Shown in pieces: positions 18,776 to 28,981 of a stretch of 64,000 nt of DNA (the first letter of the stretch is position 1; every line of letters starts with the position of its first letter). Source of the DNA: Aurantiochytrium sp. KH105 (Eukaryota; Sar; Bigyra; Thraustochytrida; Thraustochytriidae); assembly GCA_003116975.1 (NCBI GenBank), contig BGKB01000035.1, positions 248,001 to 312,000 of the forward strand, read 5' to 3'. Position numbers and translations under genes: made by a program. The notes below the pieces were generated by a model. The model was not told the origin of the DNA. It made no database searches and saw only the letters and a program-made list of their open reading frames with translations.

Positions 18776-21583
18776 ATGGGCCACGCGCATTCGCACGGCC
18801 ATCATGGCCACCACGGACGGCTCGGACACCACGGGAGCCATGGAGGCACCGACGGACACCACGGGAAGCATGAACAGCTCCCCGTGTCCCTTTCCAAAAA
18901 GTTCTCCCACGCAGAACTCGACATGCTTCGCATGTGCTACAAGGATCTGGCACAACGTTCGCCCGGACGCACAATCGACAAGGACACCTTTCTCAAGTTC
19001 TTTCCCCTCCCAGGTCTGCACGGAGAACGCCTCTTTTACGTGTTCGACCACAAACACACGGGCGCCGTGGACTTTGAGGAGTTTGTTTCGGGCCTCGCCC
19101 TCTGTCTGCGTGGAACCTTTGAAGAGAAGGTGCGCGTCATCTTTCGCATCTACGACATCGACAACAACGACACAGTTAGCAAGGCCGAGCTACGCACGAT
19201 GCTGCACCAGGTGCCACGCGACTCGCTCTACCAACTCAGTGCCAAGGTCGGCAACGAAAACTTGCGCAAGCGTCTCGTCGTGCACAGAACCTCGCCCAGC
19301 GGCGACAACATCGCAAACATCGCATCTTGCGCCGCGACCGCGGACAGCGAAGTCGCAGCCAAGATTGTCAACAAGCTCGTAGAAAGCGCCTTCTCAACCT
19401 TTGACCTCAATAAGGACGACTGTCTCAGCTCGGAGCAATTCAGTGAATGGGTGCGCAGCACGCCCGAGGTCCTCGATTTCCTCAGCTCTGTCTTCCCGCT
19501 CGAGGAAGTGACGCACATGCACGTGAGCATGCACAAGCATGCCAATGCAGACACCGACGACGGCGCTCTCGAGCTCGTCGAGGAGGCGCCATATCCGCGA
19601 CGCACATCGAGTCCGTTCGGAGGCCGACGGACACCTTCCCCTGGCCCGGGTCTCCTTCAGGGCGCAGGCGCTTCGCGAGGAGAATCGCGCGGCCCGCGCA
19701 GCCGCCGCTCCATCTTTGGTTTGGCTCGCCAGACGCACTCCTCGTCGCCTGCAGTGCCTCGTTCCTCGAGCGCGCTCTCCGATGGCGGCCAAGAGTCTGA
19801 CGCCGAGTGGGAGCAGTCGATGCGCAAAGCCAAGTCCCAAATGGCTGGGCACCCCCACGAGTACTCGGGTGTTCTTTACAAGGCTGGGCGCCGCATGCGC
19901 GGTCTACGTGGTCGTATGTTCATCCTTCGCGGTTCGGTCCTGTATTACTATTACATGAATCGCTTCGACCAGCCTGCCGGCCTCATCTTTTTGCAGGGCT
20001 GCTATGTAGCGGCGCGCGACACCCACACCCACTCTGCGCCCACGTCTCCGCGCGGAAGCCGCAAACACGATGCTGGCTTCGCCTCTGCCGATTCAGCCTT
20101 TTCCAACCAGCAACGCAGCCAACACCAGCACGACGGCGATTCGACGCACTCGCACCACGTCGCAGGCGATTTGCAGCGTGTGCTGCGGTCCAAGTTCTCC
20201 GAGGTGAGCATCAAGACGCGGCGCACGCTTCCGGCCGACATGGAAATTCACAGTCCGCCCGTCGTGGGCGCCGGCGCGCACATGTTCCCCTTTGAGATTA
20301 TCACGAGCCAAGGTGGCGAGCGGGACTCGCGCGTCTTTTACGCAAAGACTGCCGCCGAGCGCGATGCCTGGGTCGAGGCCATTCAAAAGGCAAGTAATGT
20401 GGTGCCCTTCAGCGCTCGCTACACCCAGCTCGAAAAGATTGGCCGCGGAAAATTCGCCATTGTCTACAAGTGCGAGCGTATCGGTGTCAACGACAACAAA
20501 CCAGAAAATGAAAAGGAGTACCGCGCCGTCAAAGTGATCGACAAGGCCGCTCTTAACGAAAAGGAGCGAGAGCTCCTCCGCACGGAGATTGCCGTTCTCA
20601 AGCTCGTCAATCACCCGAATATTATCCAGCTCTACGACACCTTTGAGTCCTTGAACCACATTTACCTCGTGCTCGAGTTTGTGCGGGGCGGCGAGCTCTT
20701 CGACCGCATCGTGGGTCGTGCGCGCCTCAAGGAGCACGAGGTGTACCCAATTTTGTACCAGCTTGCCGAAGCTGTGCGCTACTTGCACATGCTCGGCGTC
20801 GCGCATCGCGACATCAAACCGGAGAACATTCTTTGTTCTGGAAGCAAAGACGATCCCATCACATCGGCCACGCTCAAGATTTGCGACTTTGGACTCAGCA
20901 AGCTCATCTCGCCGCTCGGCGTCATGAAGCTTGCCTGTGGAACGCTCTCGTACGTTGCACCAGAGGTCCTCACGGCGCAGGGCTACGGCAAGGCCGCTGA
21001 TATTTGGAACATCGGCGTTATCATTTACCTCGTACGCCGGGGTCGACTTCCCTTTGACGGCGAGAGCAAGGACGACATTATCTACAACACCATCCACACT
21101 GAGCTCGATTTTGCGCACGACCCCGTTTTCTCAAAGTGCTCTGCGGATCACGTCGATCTTATCAAGGGGCTTTTGCGCAAGAACCCGGACCACCGCCTCA
21201 CCGCCGAGCAAGTCTTGCAGCATCCCTGGATGAAACGCATGGCTCATGTCTGGGAGGAAGAAAAGAAGAAGCTCGAGCCCATTGTCGGACCCGATGGTTT
21301 CCCTCCCGTGCCCATCGAGTCGAGCGCTCTGGCCTCTGGCGATTCGTCTGTGCAGCTCGAGACTTTGGAGCAGCCTTCGAGGTTGTCTGCGCCAATCCCG
21401 ACAAAACCAGACTCGATCAGCAGTGATGACACATGTTCAACGCCCTTGAGAGCAGAAGCACGCCCGTTTGTTCCACCCGCTGTACTTGAGGAACCTAGCA
21501 TCGATAGCAAGGCCACATCTCCTTCTGAGGATGGCGAAACGAGCGACGAGCGAAAGTGCAGTAGTGCTTTGTCAGTACCATAA
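18776..21583 (+). CDS. EF-hand / PH / Ser-Thr kinase, CDPK7-like architecture
   Basis: Predicted 935-residue calcium-regulated kinase. The N-terminus (2-35) is His/Gly-rich; Gly2 followed by Ser6 fits an N-myristoylation site. A calcineurin-B-like EF-hand module follows: loop DHKHTGAVDFEE near 91, loop DIDNNDTVSKAE near 127, and a weaker loop DLNKDDCLSSEQ near 210 with Gln in place of the last Glu. A PH domain runs about 361-545, split by a Ser/His-rich insert. The kinase domain (about 549-810) has a GRGKFAIV glycine loop, Lys586, HRD at 677-679 and DFG at 704, so it should be active. The C-terminal 110 residues are Ser/Pro-rich. This order is opposite to classic CDPKs but matches apicomplexan CDPK7. 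Likely role: membrane-associated calcium/lipid signalling. Confidence 0.92.
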   Translation: MGHAHSHGHHGHHGRLGHHGSHGGTDGHHGKHEQLPVSLSKKFSHAELDMLRMCYKDLAQRSPGRTIDKDTFLKFFPLPGLHGERLFYVFDHKHTGAVDFEEFVSGLALCLRGTFEEKVRVIFRIYDIDNNDTVSKAELRTMLHQVPRDSLYQLSAKVGNENLRKRLVVHRTSPSGDNIANIASCAATADSEVAAKIVNKLVESAFSTFDLNKDDCLSSEQFSEWVRSTPEVLDFLSSVFPLEEVTHMHVSMHKHANADTDDGALELVEEAPYPRRTSSPFGGRRTPSPGPGLLQGAGASRGESRGPRSRRSIFGLARQTHSSSPAVPRSSSALSDGGQESDAEWEQSMRKAKSQMAGHPHEYSGVLYKAGRRMRGLRGRMFILRGSVLYYYYMNRFDQPAGLIFLQGCYVAARDTHTHSAPTSPRGSRKHDAGFASADSAFSNQQRSQHQHDGDSTHSHHVAGDLQRVLRSKFSEVSIKTRRTLPADMEIHSPPVVGAGAHMFPFEIITSQGGERDSRVFYAKTAAERDAWVEAIQKASNVVPFSARYTQLEKIGRGKFAIVYKCERIGVNDNKPENEKEYRAVKVIDKAALNEKERELLRTEIAVLKLVNHPNIIQLYDTFESLNHIYLVLEFVRGGELFDRIVGRARLKEHEVYPILYQLAEAVRYLHMLGVAHRDIKPENILCSGSKDDPITSATLKICDFGLSKLISPLGVMKLACGTLSYVAPEVLTAQGYGKAADIWNIGVIIYLVRRGRLPFDGESKDDIIYNTIHTELDFAHDPVFSKCSADHVDLIKGLLRKNPDHRLTAEQVLQHPWMKRMAHVWEEEKKKLEPIVGPDGFPPVPIESSALASGDSSVQLETLEQPSRLSAPIPTKPDSISSDDTCSTPLRAEARPFVPPAVLEEPSIDSKATSPSEDGETSDERKCSSALSVP

Positions 21584-22005
21584 ATGTCACGGTCATTCTC
21601 AAGGACGGTGACGCAGCGATTGAAAGTCCATGCCATGCCATGACGCTGCTGCTCTTCTCCTCGCGTGGCAACATCTCACATCCCTACTTTTCGTTGTTGT
21701 GGTTTGACAAAGCTCCTTTTTGTTTGAATAATGGACTCCATTTATATATATTTTGCCTTCGCGTCGCCTGACAGTGTGCACGCGTCATCGAAGCCGACTT
21801 TATCTTATCAAAATGTTATGCTATATTTACTTTTGATGAATTTCAATGTGTCTTCTCCTTTCTTTTTGCAAACTGTTTGCAATCTTTGGAATGCATACCA
21901 TTCAAATCGCGATCTTCAATGGCATGTGACAACCTTCTTGACGATAGTTACTGTTTTCAGCATCGATGAAGCCTAGTTCTTCGGATGCCCAGACTCGTAA
22001 AACGC
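21584..22005. other. Tail-to-tail spacer
   Basis: 422 bases between the convergent kinase and TPR genes, AT-richer than the 5' flanks. No gene or repeat is seen. Confidence 0.5.
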
Positions 22006-23472
22006 TTAGTTTTTCAGTTTGGCAACCTTGTCGACGATACGTTTAAAGATACTCTTGTCAGCATCAGTAAAGTTGCTCGAGAATTTCCCATGAACCGCCG
22101 CAAGACATTCTGTCAGTTTGTCTTCAAACATGCTTGCAAGCTGTCCCTTGTCTTTCTGCTCGAGGAAATAATCTACAGTCACCTCGAGGGACTCAAGCGT
22201 CTCGTGGCACTTTGACTGAAGCATGTTGGCTTGGGTAATGTAAAGCAGTGAGGTCGCTTGCAGAACTGAATCCTCCGATTTGGCCACGATGCCGAGAAAA
22301 ACTTCGATTGCGGCCTCGAATTGCTTGTCGTGCATGAGCGCCGAGCCCAAGGCGTGCAAAAGCATCTCAAGGGATCCTTGCGCTGGATGCGGGTACTTTA
22401 TCATCATTTGATGCGCCTGCGTCAACAGCGTGAGCGATTTGTCCACATTGCCTCGTCCGAGCTCGAGCGTTCCGAGCGATGTCAGCATGTAGGCGACGCT
22501 GGGGTACTTTTGAAATTCCTTGTCGCCGAGCGCGCGATGAAAACTCTGAAGTGCCGCCTTGTACGAATCGGTGGCAGCCTCTTTATCTCCGGTTGCCGTC
22601 TGCACGTGACCAAGAAGCTCCTCGCACCGTGCAATGTAGAACTGGACATTCGAAAGACTCTGGTCAAGCTTGCTCAGTTGGCTTCGCGCCCTTTCCGCCA
22701 TGAGAGTGGCTGCGTCAAAGCGCTCCTTTTGAAAGTGGGCTCTGCCGGATGCGTATTGCGCCATCACCAACTCAAATTTGAAGTCAACGAAGTCGTCTTG
22801 CTCAAGAAGATTGATAATTTCCTGCTGAATGTCAATGACTCCCTCCAGGTCCTGTTTGGCTTCCAAAGTATCAGACAGGAGTTTCTTCACGTTAACCACG
22901 GGCATGCTCTTCTCGCCATAACACGTGACGAATGCCCGCGTCGCTTCGCGGAAAAAGGCATCGGCACGATTGTAGTCTTGAATGCCGTGAAAGCCAAGCG
23001 CCACGCTTTCCAGGGTGAAGGCCCACACGGGGTTGTCGACTTGCATAGCATCGTTGCTCGCGCAAATCTCACTTGCCGCGGTAAAGGCGCCCATGGCCTC
23101 GGTCGTCTTGCCGCGTTCGAGGTACAAACGACCAAGATGGGCGTGAACCGCGGCAAGCTCTGTGCATGCGTTTTTCTCGCCTTGAGATTCTTTCTTGATG
23201 CATTCTTCAAGGCACGAGGCTGCCTCCTCGAGCTTGTTCTCACTCTTGAGGCTCGTGAAGTCGGCGAGGCTGTGCTCGATGCGAGCAATCCGCTCGTCGG
23301 ACGCCATCGACGCGAAATGCCGCGCTCGCGGTACGAGTCTGCATTCCTGGCGAGGCAGGGTCCACGAGGTGCGCGCAGGCGCCGCTACTAGCTTGTGCGC
23401 GAGTCTCTGCTGCAGTCGCGGAGGTTGTCGTCGCACAGCCGCCGCCGCCGTCGCCGCCAGAAGCCGCTGCAT
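22006..23472 (-). CDS. TPR-repeat protein with mitochondrial-type presequence
   Basis: Predicted 488-residue protein. The ATG at 23472 is the first real in-frame start, the longer frame opening at TTG. Residues 1-55 are rich in Arg, Ala, Gln and Leu with no acidic residue until Glu43, and contain an RHFAS-like stretch, typical of a mitochondrial presequence. Helical tetratricopeptide-type pairs fill most of the rest (about 75-430), with repeats such as AAVHAHLGRLYLERGKTTEAMGAF and its equivalents. No enzyme motif is visible. Similar TPR proteins act as scaffolds or assembly factors in mitochondria, but I cannot assign a specific family. It diverges from the PqiA-like gene over 546 bases. Confidence 0.75.
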   Translation of the reverse strand: MQRLLAATAAAAVRRQPPRLQQRLAHKLVAAPARTSWTLPRQECRLVPRARHFASMASDERIARIEHSLADFTSLKSENKLEEAASCLEECIKKESQGEKNACTELAAVHAHLGRLYLERGKTTEAMGAFTAASEICASNDAMQVDNPVWAFTLESVALGFHGIQDYNRADAFFREATRAFVTCYGEKSMPVVNVKKLLSDTLEAKQDLEGVIDIQQEIINLLEQDDFVDFKFELVMAQYASGRAHFQKERFDAATLMAERARSQLSKLDQSLSNVQFYIARCEELLGHVQTATGDKEAATDSYKAALQSFHRALGDKEFQKYPSVAYMLTSLGTLELGRGNVDKSLTLLTQAHQMMIKYPHPAQGSLEMLLHALGSALMHDKQFEAAIEVFLGIVAKSEDSVLQATSLLYITQANMLQSKCHETLESLEVTVDYFLEQKDKGQLASMFEDKLTECLAAVHGKFSSNFTDADKSIFKRIVDKVAKLKN

Positions 23473-24018
23473 CTTTCGAGAGGGCAAGCAAGACCCGCGT
23501 TGCGTATTTATACCTATCTCCTCTGCTCGATTCTGCTTTCCTCTTCTCAAGCCCGGGCGGGCTCCGTGTCGCCTCGGGCTTCGTCTCGCGCGTCTGCTGC
23601 TGGGCCCCGCGCGAGATCTTCGTTCGGGTTTGCGATCTGATTCCCAGCGCTCTTCCTTCTCGCTGGAGCAGCAGAATCCAATTTGTGCGGCCTCGCTCGC
23701 GGGAGTGCGAGAGACCGCCGCGCTCGCAGCGAGCGCGGACGAGGCCGGCGCCCCGCGCCAGCCGTCCTATCGCTCGCACCTCGCATTCGCTCGTTCTCGA
23801 CGCAGCGGAGCGGCGGGTCGCGCTCGACCCGGGGAGCTAGCGCTCTCTGCGAGGAAAGGCGCGCGACCCGGCGACTTTCCGCGACGCGGCGTCATCCGTC
23901 GCGACGGAGGCCTCGGCAAGGGCGCTGCAGACCTCTTCTCGTCTCGTATTGTTGCGGCTCGACTTGACTCGACTCATCTTGGCTCGACGAGAGCGCGAGA
24001 AGCCGAGAGCTCCCGGAG
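23473..24018. promoter_or_regulatory. Divergent promoter between TPR and PqiA-like genes
   Basis: 546 bases, head to head, very GC-rich. An imperfect GACTTGACTCGACTCATC run lies near 23961. No gene is visible. Confidence 0.5.
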
Positions 24019-27000
24019 ATGATGACGGTCTTCGCGCTCGCGCGGGCGGTCATCGCAGCGACGATCGTATTGCTAGCAATGTCCTCGCTCGCTGTAGTTG
24101 CGGAAACGGAAAGTGCAGGCCGCGGCTCGACGCTGCTCAATTGGCTGCTCGAGGACGCGGAGATCGGCCTTCCTGCCTTGAACTTTGCGATTCCTCTGCT
24201 TGTGGGCCAGCAAAAGATCAACTGCACCATTGAACTTTCCTGCGCAGGAATTCATCTGGGGCCAATGAACATGAATGTTGACGACAGGAAAAGCGCGTAC
24301 GAGGTCGACTTTGAAGTTCAGGACCTCTCGCACACTTGCAGCGGAGATCTGTGGATTGAGCCCCCACCCTTGGCGCATTTACCGGGAAATGATCAGCTCG
24401 TTGGTAAGCGTCATCGTCTTGGCATTCAGATTTTCACGCCCACAAGCCAAATGACCGTACGTTGGAGATTTGATTGGAAGGGGGCGAAGCGCCGCCCTGA
24501 GCAACGGACCGGTCGATTGCCATCCAGCATCAGCGTCAAGAGCTGCAAAGCACGCGTGCACTACACGGACGAGTCATTTCGCCTCATCAACGACGATTTG
24601 CACGTCATTACGGCGCTCGACCAAGAAGTTCTCAATGCGCTTGCTCCATGGTTCGGACCTTTGGTCATGGACCCATTGCTCTGCCTTGGCATACGCTCCG
24701 CCACTGTGACGACAAGTTTTTGGACCAATATCCTCCGCCTCAACACGGATTGGTTCATTCGTGAAGAGCTTCCGCATCGTCCAGATTCTATTGGCAAGCT
24801 GGAGGAGACGGTCACGCCGCGACTCGCGCAGTATGGTCTGCAAGATACGGTGCTTCCTTCCAACAACGCTGCAACCCATTATGCGGCCGCGCTTTCCCGC
24901 GACCTCTTGGCCGCGGAGACGCTGTCGGGCCAGCTTCTCATCAATGAAGCAATTCGCAAGTCCATGTTAGAAGGTGGGCCGGGCTCTCGCATGATTCTGG
25001 CTCAAAACGCTTCGCTTCTCGTGAGCTCGGGCACTCTTTTCGACGTTGACTTGTCCCTCTTTTTGCAAGATCTCTGGATTCAAGGTCTCGATTCCTTTCG
25101 TCGACTGACGCTTCTCGAGCCTGTCGGCAACTATTCACTGCGAAATAAGGTCAAGCTCGCGGATAGTCTCATTGTAAATGCCACCTTTCATGTGCGCGAA
25201 TCGTATTCTGGGTCTTCGGAGCACGTCGAACTGGATGAGACGTTCTCAGTGGAGCTATCCGTGGACCCAATGGATGTGGAGATTGTCCTTCTTGCGGCCC
25301 TTGATCGAATGGCGCTCGAGAATCTCACCATCGGAAGTCTTGCGGACGCCCCACTTTCATGCGTACTTGGAGCCTTTGCCAACCTCAGCTTGGCCGAGCT
25401 ACGCATCAAAGATGACTTCGCATTGCCCTCGCTCCGGATCAAGGGCGCGGACGATCTATTTGGAGTTTCAGACGCTGCGATCCAAGTTGGACGCCAGCTC
25501 ATTGCCTCGCCTCTATGGGCGCTCGTACAGTCGCACGGTGATGCTGTGGCTCAAACCTTGAGTCGCTACGCTCTCGAACCAAGACTTTCAAACCTCGAGT
25601 GCCCTCGCCGAGCATGGCCTCCACAGCCGCACCGGCCGCGCCTTTTTTCATGGAACACTTCGACTGCAGTCAAAACCATGAGCTGGTTTGCAGAAGATTT
25701 TATTGGGGTGACTGGGGCGCTCAATATTGGCCAAGTCGCTCGCTGGACGCTTGGATATGTCTTTGGCAACGCTTGGGATGCCGAGACTGACGTTCTTGAC
25801 CTAGCCGATGTCTCGTTGCTTCTCGGCCCCTTTGATTTGCGGGGCTTCTTTCCATCATTGCCGCCACCTGCGCTCGCAGAGGTCATTGTGGAGAAAATCA
25901 GGCTTCAGGGCCTTTCACACATTGCTGCAATTATGCTGCATCCAGATCCTACTGCTTTGACAGATGTCTCTGTCGGTTGCATGGCGCGTGACCTCGAAGC
26001 GCAAGTTCAGCTTTTGTGGCGCATTTCAGGTGTGGCCGCTTCGGGGAAAAACATTGCGGATCAGATTGTCGTTACGATGGGTGCCGACACGGCAGGAGCG
26101 CTTGCGACAAGTCGGCTTCTTGTTGACGTCATCTCGTTGGAGGCCTTCCAGCTGAGTCGACTTTTGTCCACCTGCGCCGCTTCGATTTTTCCAGAACCTG
26201 TGGGTTTGACGCGTGACCACCGAGACAAATTTACAATCTTGCCAGCGCCTTTGGGCATTGACAGCCTCGGTCTTTCGTTCGAGAATGTTAGCTTGACATC
26301 TCGCTGCATTAACTGCTCCTCACCGTACCTTGAAGAGGCTCTCGCGTTTACGTCCAGGAACACGTCTCAGATCCTCCTCAACGAATTCCTCGTGCAAGCT
26401 CTTCCAGCGCTTGCGGGAATTCTCACCAACGCAACAAATTTTGATTTGATGCGCGGAGCCAATGTAAATTATGCGACGAACAATCTCCTGTCCTCTCTAC
26501 AAGAAAAATGTTTCTCGGGACCATCTTTCGACGAAAAAGGCTGGCACCCGCACACGTATGTCAAGCCGTGGTGGTTGCCTCCTATCAAGGCTATGATGAT
26601 CGCTATGACACTTTTAATGCTCGTCGGCTTCGCATTTGCGGTGTTTGTGGCGCGTCGAAAGTCTTCGGTGTTGCGTGATCATCAAAGCGCGCGCATCGCC
26701 ACGACCCTTTTACGCACGGACTTCCTCAACACGGGTGGATCCTCGGCAACCCATGGTGGTGGTCGCGGTGCGGACGGCACACCGATGTCTTTCGGAAACG
26801 AAGGCGCCTTCAAAGCGAGACAAGGAGCAACCGAGGAGGAGAGTCTCGAGAGGGACTCTGACGCTGGCCGTGAGGCTGTTGACCAAGATGAGGACCAAGA
26901 TGCTCTCGCTCTGGAGCGCAGCACGCATCGCGACAGTTCTGCACTGAGGCACGACAATAACCAGCATGAGCGTTTGATGACGCCGGGGCTCTCGAGGGAT

Positions 27001-28857
27001 TTGCTCGACCGTGAGTCAAACGTCGTCGACTCGAGAACAGCGACAATGGGGAGCTCGCAACGGGGAAGGGGAGGGAGTGGCGGTGGTGAAGGTCTGGGGG
27101 AAACGCCCAAAAGCCTCGATCACAGAGAACTTGTGCAAGACTTTCGACGGCAAGTCTCGCAATGTGAATCGTCGCGCAACTCGTTGCTGCAGTCTCCTCG
27201 TGAGGTTGTGTCCGAGTCAGACAGACTTTACCTGTTAGGCCATGACAGACCGATGATTTCGCACCCTTCGATTGGCCGTTTCACCGGCGTCTTCATTGCC
27301 GCTTTGCTGGGCGCAAACTTTGCGCTCTTTGTTTCCGGCAACTTTTTCACCTTGGGTCGAGTGACGATCTTTGCGAATTTTGCCGGAGACTCTTTCCGTG
27401 AGATCCCCATGATCACGCTGACGCTGGACTATTGCATTGACCTTTTGGCGGAAGGTCATGCGTTTTTATTCTTTTTATTTATCGGGTTCTGCTCCGGGGT
27501 GCTTCCATGGCTGCGCGTGGCAATGCTCGCGTATGCTTGGGTTGCGCCTGCAAATGTGCTCACCGTGGAACACCGGGGCTACCTTTTGCGAACGATGGAG
27601 TCCATGGGAAAATGGATCATGGCCATCATTTACGTATTTATGATCATGACGGCTTCGATGCGCACGAGCATTGTGGCGCCAGCCAAGTACATGCCGTTTC
27701 TCGACGAAAATCTTGCCGTGGCGTACTTTGAATGCGTTCCAATGTGGGGTTTCATTTCGTTTCTTCTCTCTGCAGCGCTCTCGACCTTCATGAATCACCT
27801 CATTCTCTTTTATCATGATCGTATCGTCATGCACAATTTGCGTGCAATTCAAGTGAAGCAGTCGCAGCGGCTCGAGGCCACGGGACTAAGCGCGACGCTT
27901 TCTGCGCTTGATCCACGTAGTCGCAATTCGCTGCACGCTGTTCCAGATTATCCGATGGATGAAGCGCTCGAAGAAGCTGCCCTCGAGCATTTTCTCCTTC
28001 GTGACGGCACGATGGAAAGCGGAGATAATTTGCTCGTGCCGGGTGCACATTATGATGATGTTGTCCAGGAGCACGAGGACATGACACGTGTTGATGGCGA
28101 GCTAGGTTCGACGCGAGACGCGATGGTGGACTTTAGTCTGAATACCTCTGCGGACCCCGACCCCGCCGTTGCTTGGATGAATCAGCTGGTGCGCGCCCTC
28201 GTGGGTCTAGCGGTGCTTATGTGGCCGATAGCCTTTGTGCTCAGCTTTTCACAGCCCGTGTATGAGTTCGAGTTTATGGGACTTGCTGGCATTGGTGCGG
28301 ATCTCTTTGGCGTTGACGAGGACTCGGGTAAAATCCGTCGGATGTCCTTGACCTCGCTCATGATGGCATTGCCGCACGCAGATCCTGCCGGCGAGGCCAA
28401 CCTGTTTGCCGAGCTTTTGCTCTTGGCGGTCTATGTGCTCTTGATTGTCATTGCCCCAGCGCTCGGCATTCTCGTAGCCTTGGTGCTTTGGTTTGTCCCC
28501 GTTTCGAGCATCCGCAAGCACCAACTTCTCATGATGTTCCGGATCTCCAATGCCTGGAACTCGACAAATGTGATTTGCGCCACGCTTCTCGTCATGTCTT
28601 TGGAAGTGTTCAAATTCTTTGACGTGGTTGCGTCTGGGCTCACGTTCTGTCCGCAGATTTTAGGTCGTGCCTTGTATGAAGTGGGCGTTCCTCTCGAGGA
28701 GAGCGTTTGTTTTGGCGTCACCTCACGCATCGATCATGGCTGGTATATTTTGCTCGGTTTTGTGGCGTATAGTTTTTTCCTCACCCGCGCGGTCTTTTAC
28801 TATGTTGCTGACGACATGAACCATGACTTTGATCGCTGCACGGTCTTTCTCATGTAG
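24019..28857 (+). CDS. Large membrane protein: lumenal lipid-binding-like domain plus duplicated PqiA-like module
   Basis: Predicted 1612-residue protein. Residues 1-30 form a signal peptide (hydrophobic core, then VVAETE). Residues 35-850 are a lumenal or extracellular domain with many N-glycosylation sequons and a beta-rich pattern with paired Cys, reminiscent of TULIP/BPI-like lipid-binding proteins; that match is tentative. A membrane helix lies at about 853-878, then a charged Ser/Glu-rich loop. Two multi-helix halves follow (about 1080-1295 and 1386-1612). Each shows features of the bacterial PqiA family: a hydrophobic run ending in a PWLR- or PVSS-type turn, then a basic segment and a Gly-Lys-Trp or Asn-Ala-Trp motif opening the next helix. 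PqiA works with MCE proteins in lipid traffic between bacterial membranes. A lipid-transfer role here is inference. Confidence 0.65.
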   Translation: MMTVFALARAVIAATIVLLAMSSLAVVAETESAGRGSTLLNWLLEDAEIGLPALNFAIPLLVGQQKINCTIELSCAGIHLGPMNMNVDDRKSAYEVDFEVQDLSHTCSGDLWIEPPPLAHLPGNDQLVGKRHRLGIQIFTPTSQMTVRWRFDWKGAKRRPEQRTGRLPSSISVKSCKARVHYTDESFRLINDDLHVITALDQEVLNALAPWFGPLVMDPLLCLGIRSATVTTSFWTNILRLNTDWFIREELPHRPDSIGKLEETVTPRLAQYGLQDTVLPSNNAATHYAAALSRDLLAAETLSGQLLINEAIRKSMLEGGPGSRMILAQNASLLVSSGTLFDVDLSLFLQDLWIQGLDSFRRLTLLEPVGNYSLRNKVKLADSLIVNATFHVRESYSGSSEHVELDETFSVELSVDPMDVEIVLLAALDRMALENLTIGSLADAPLSCVLGAFANLSLAELRIKDDFALPSLRIKGADDLFGVSDAAIQVGRQLIASPLWALVQSHGDAVAQTLSRYALEPRLSNLECPRRAWPPQPHRPRLFSWNTSTAVKTMSWFAEDFIGVTGALNIGQVARWTLGYVFGNAWDAETDVLDLADVSLLLGPFDLRGFFPSLPPPALAEVIVEKIRLQGLSHIAAIMLHPDPTALTDVSVGCMARDLEAQVQLLWRISGVAASGKNIADQIVVTMGADTAGALATSRLLVDVISLEAFQLSRLLSTCAASIFPEPVGLTRDHRDKFTILPAPLGIDSLGLSFENVSLTSRCINCSSPYLEEALAFTSRNTSQILLNEFLVQALPALAGILTNATNFDLMRGANVNYATNNLLSSLQEKCFSGPSFDEKGWHPHTYVKPWWLPPIKAMMIAMTLLMLVGFAFAVFVARRKSSVLRDHQSARIATTLLRTDFLNTGGSSATHGGGRGADGTPMSFGNEGAFKARQGATEEESLERDSDAGREAVDQDEDQDALALERSTHRDSSALRHDNNQHERLMTPGLSRDLLDRESNVVDSRTATMGSSQRGRGGSGGGEGLGETPKSLDHRELVQDFRRQVSQCESSRNSLLQSPREVVSESDRLYLLGHDRPMISHPSIGRFTGVFIAALLGANFALFVSGNFFTLGRVTIFANFAGDSFREIPMITLTLDYCIDLLAEGHAFLFFLFIGFCSGVLPWLRVAMLAYAWVAPANVLTVEHRGYLLRTMESMGKWIMAIIYVFMIMTASMRTSIVAPAKYMPFLDENLAVAYFECVPMWGFISFLLSAALSTFMNHLILFYHDRIVMHNLRAIQVKQSQRLEATGLSATLSALDPRSRNSLHAVPDYPMDEALEEAALEHFLLRDGTMESGDNLLVPGAHYDDVVQEHEDMTRVDGELGSTRDAMVDFSLNTSADPDPAVAWMNQLVRALVGLAVLMWPIAFVLSFSQPVYEFEFMGLAGIGADLFGVDEDSGKIRRMSLTSLMMALPHADPAGEANLFAELLLLAVYVLLIVIAPALGILVALVLWFVPVSSIRKHQLLMMFRISNAWNSTNVICATLLVMSLEVFKFFDVVASGLTFCPQILGRALYEVGVPLEESVCFGVTSRIDHGWYILLGFVAYSFFLTRAVFYYVADDMNHDFDRCTVFLM

Positions 28858-28961
28858 TGAAGTGGGCATTCCCCCCCCGATGTTGAGAAACCAAGGAAGC
28901 GAGGAAGACAACTTTCGCCAGGCTTTGCAAAGAATCTCTCGCTCCCTCTCCCTCAAAAAAG

Positions 28962-28981
28962 TATATATATCCCTATTTCAG
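28962..28981 (+). repeat. Left terminal inverted repeat
   Basis: 20 bases, a perfect inverted match to 29471-29490. Confidence 0.9.
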
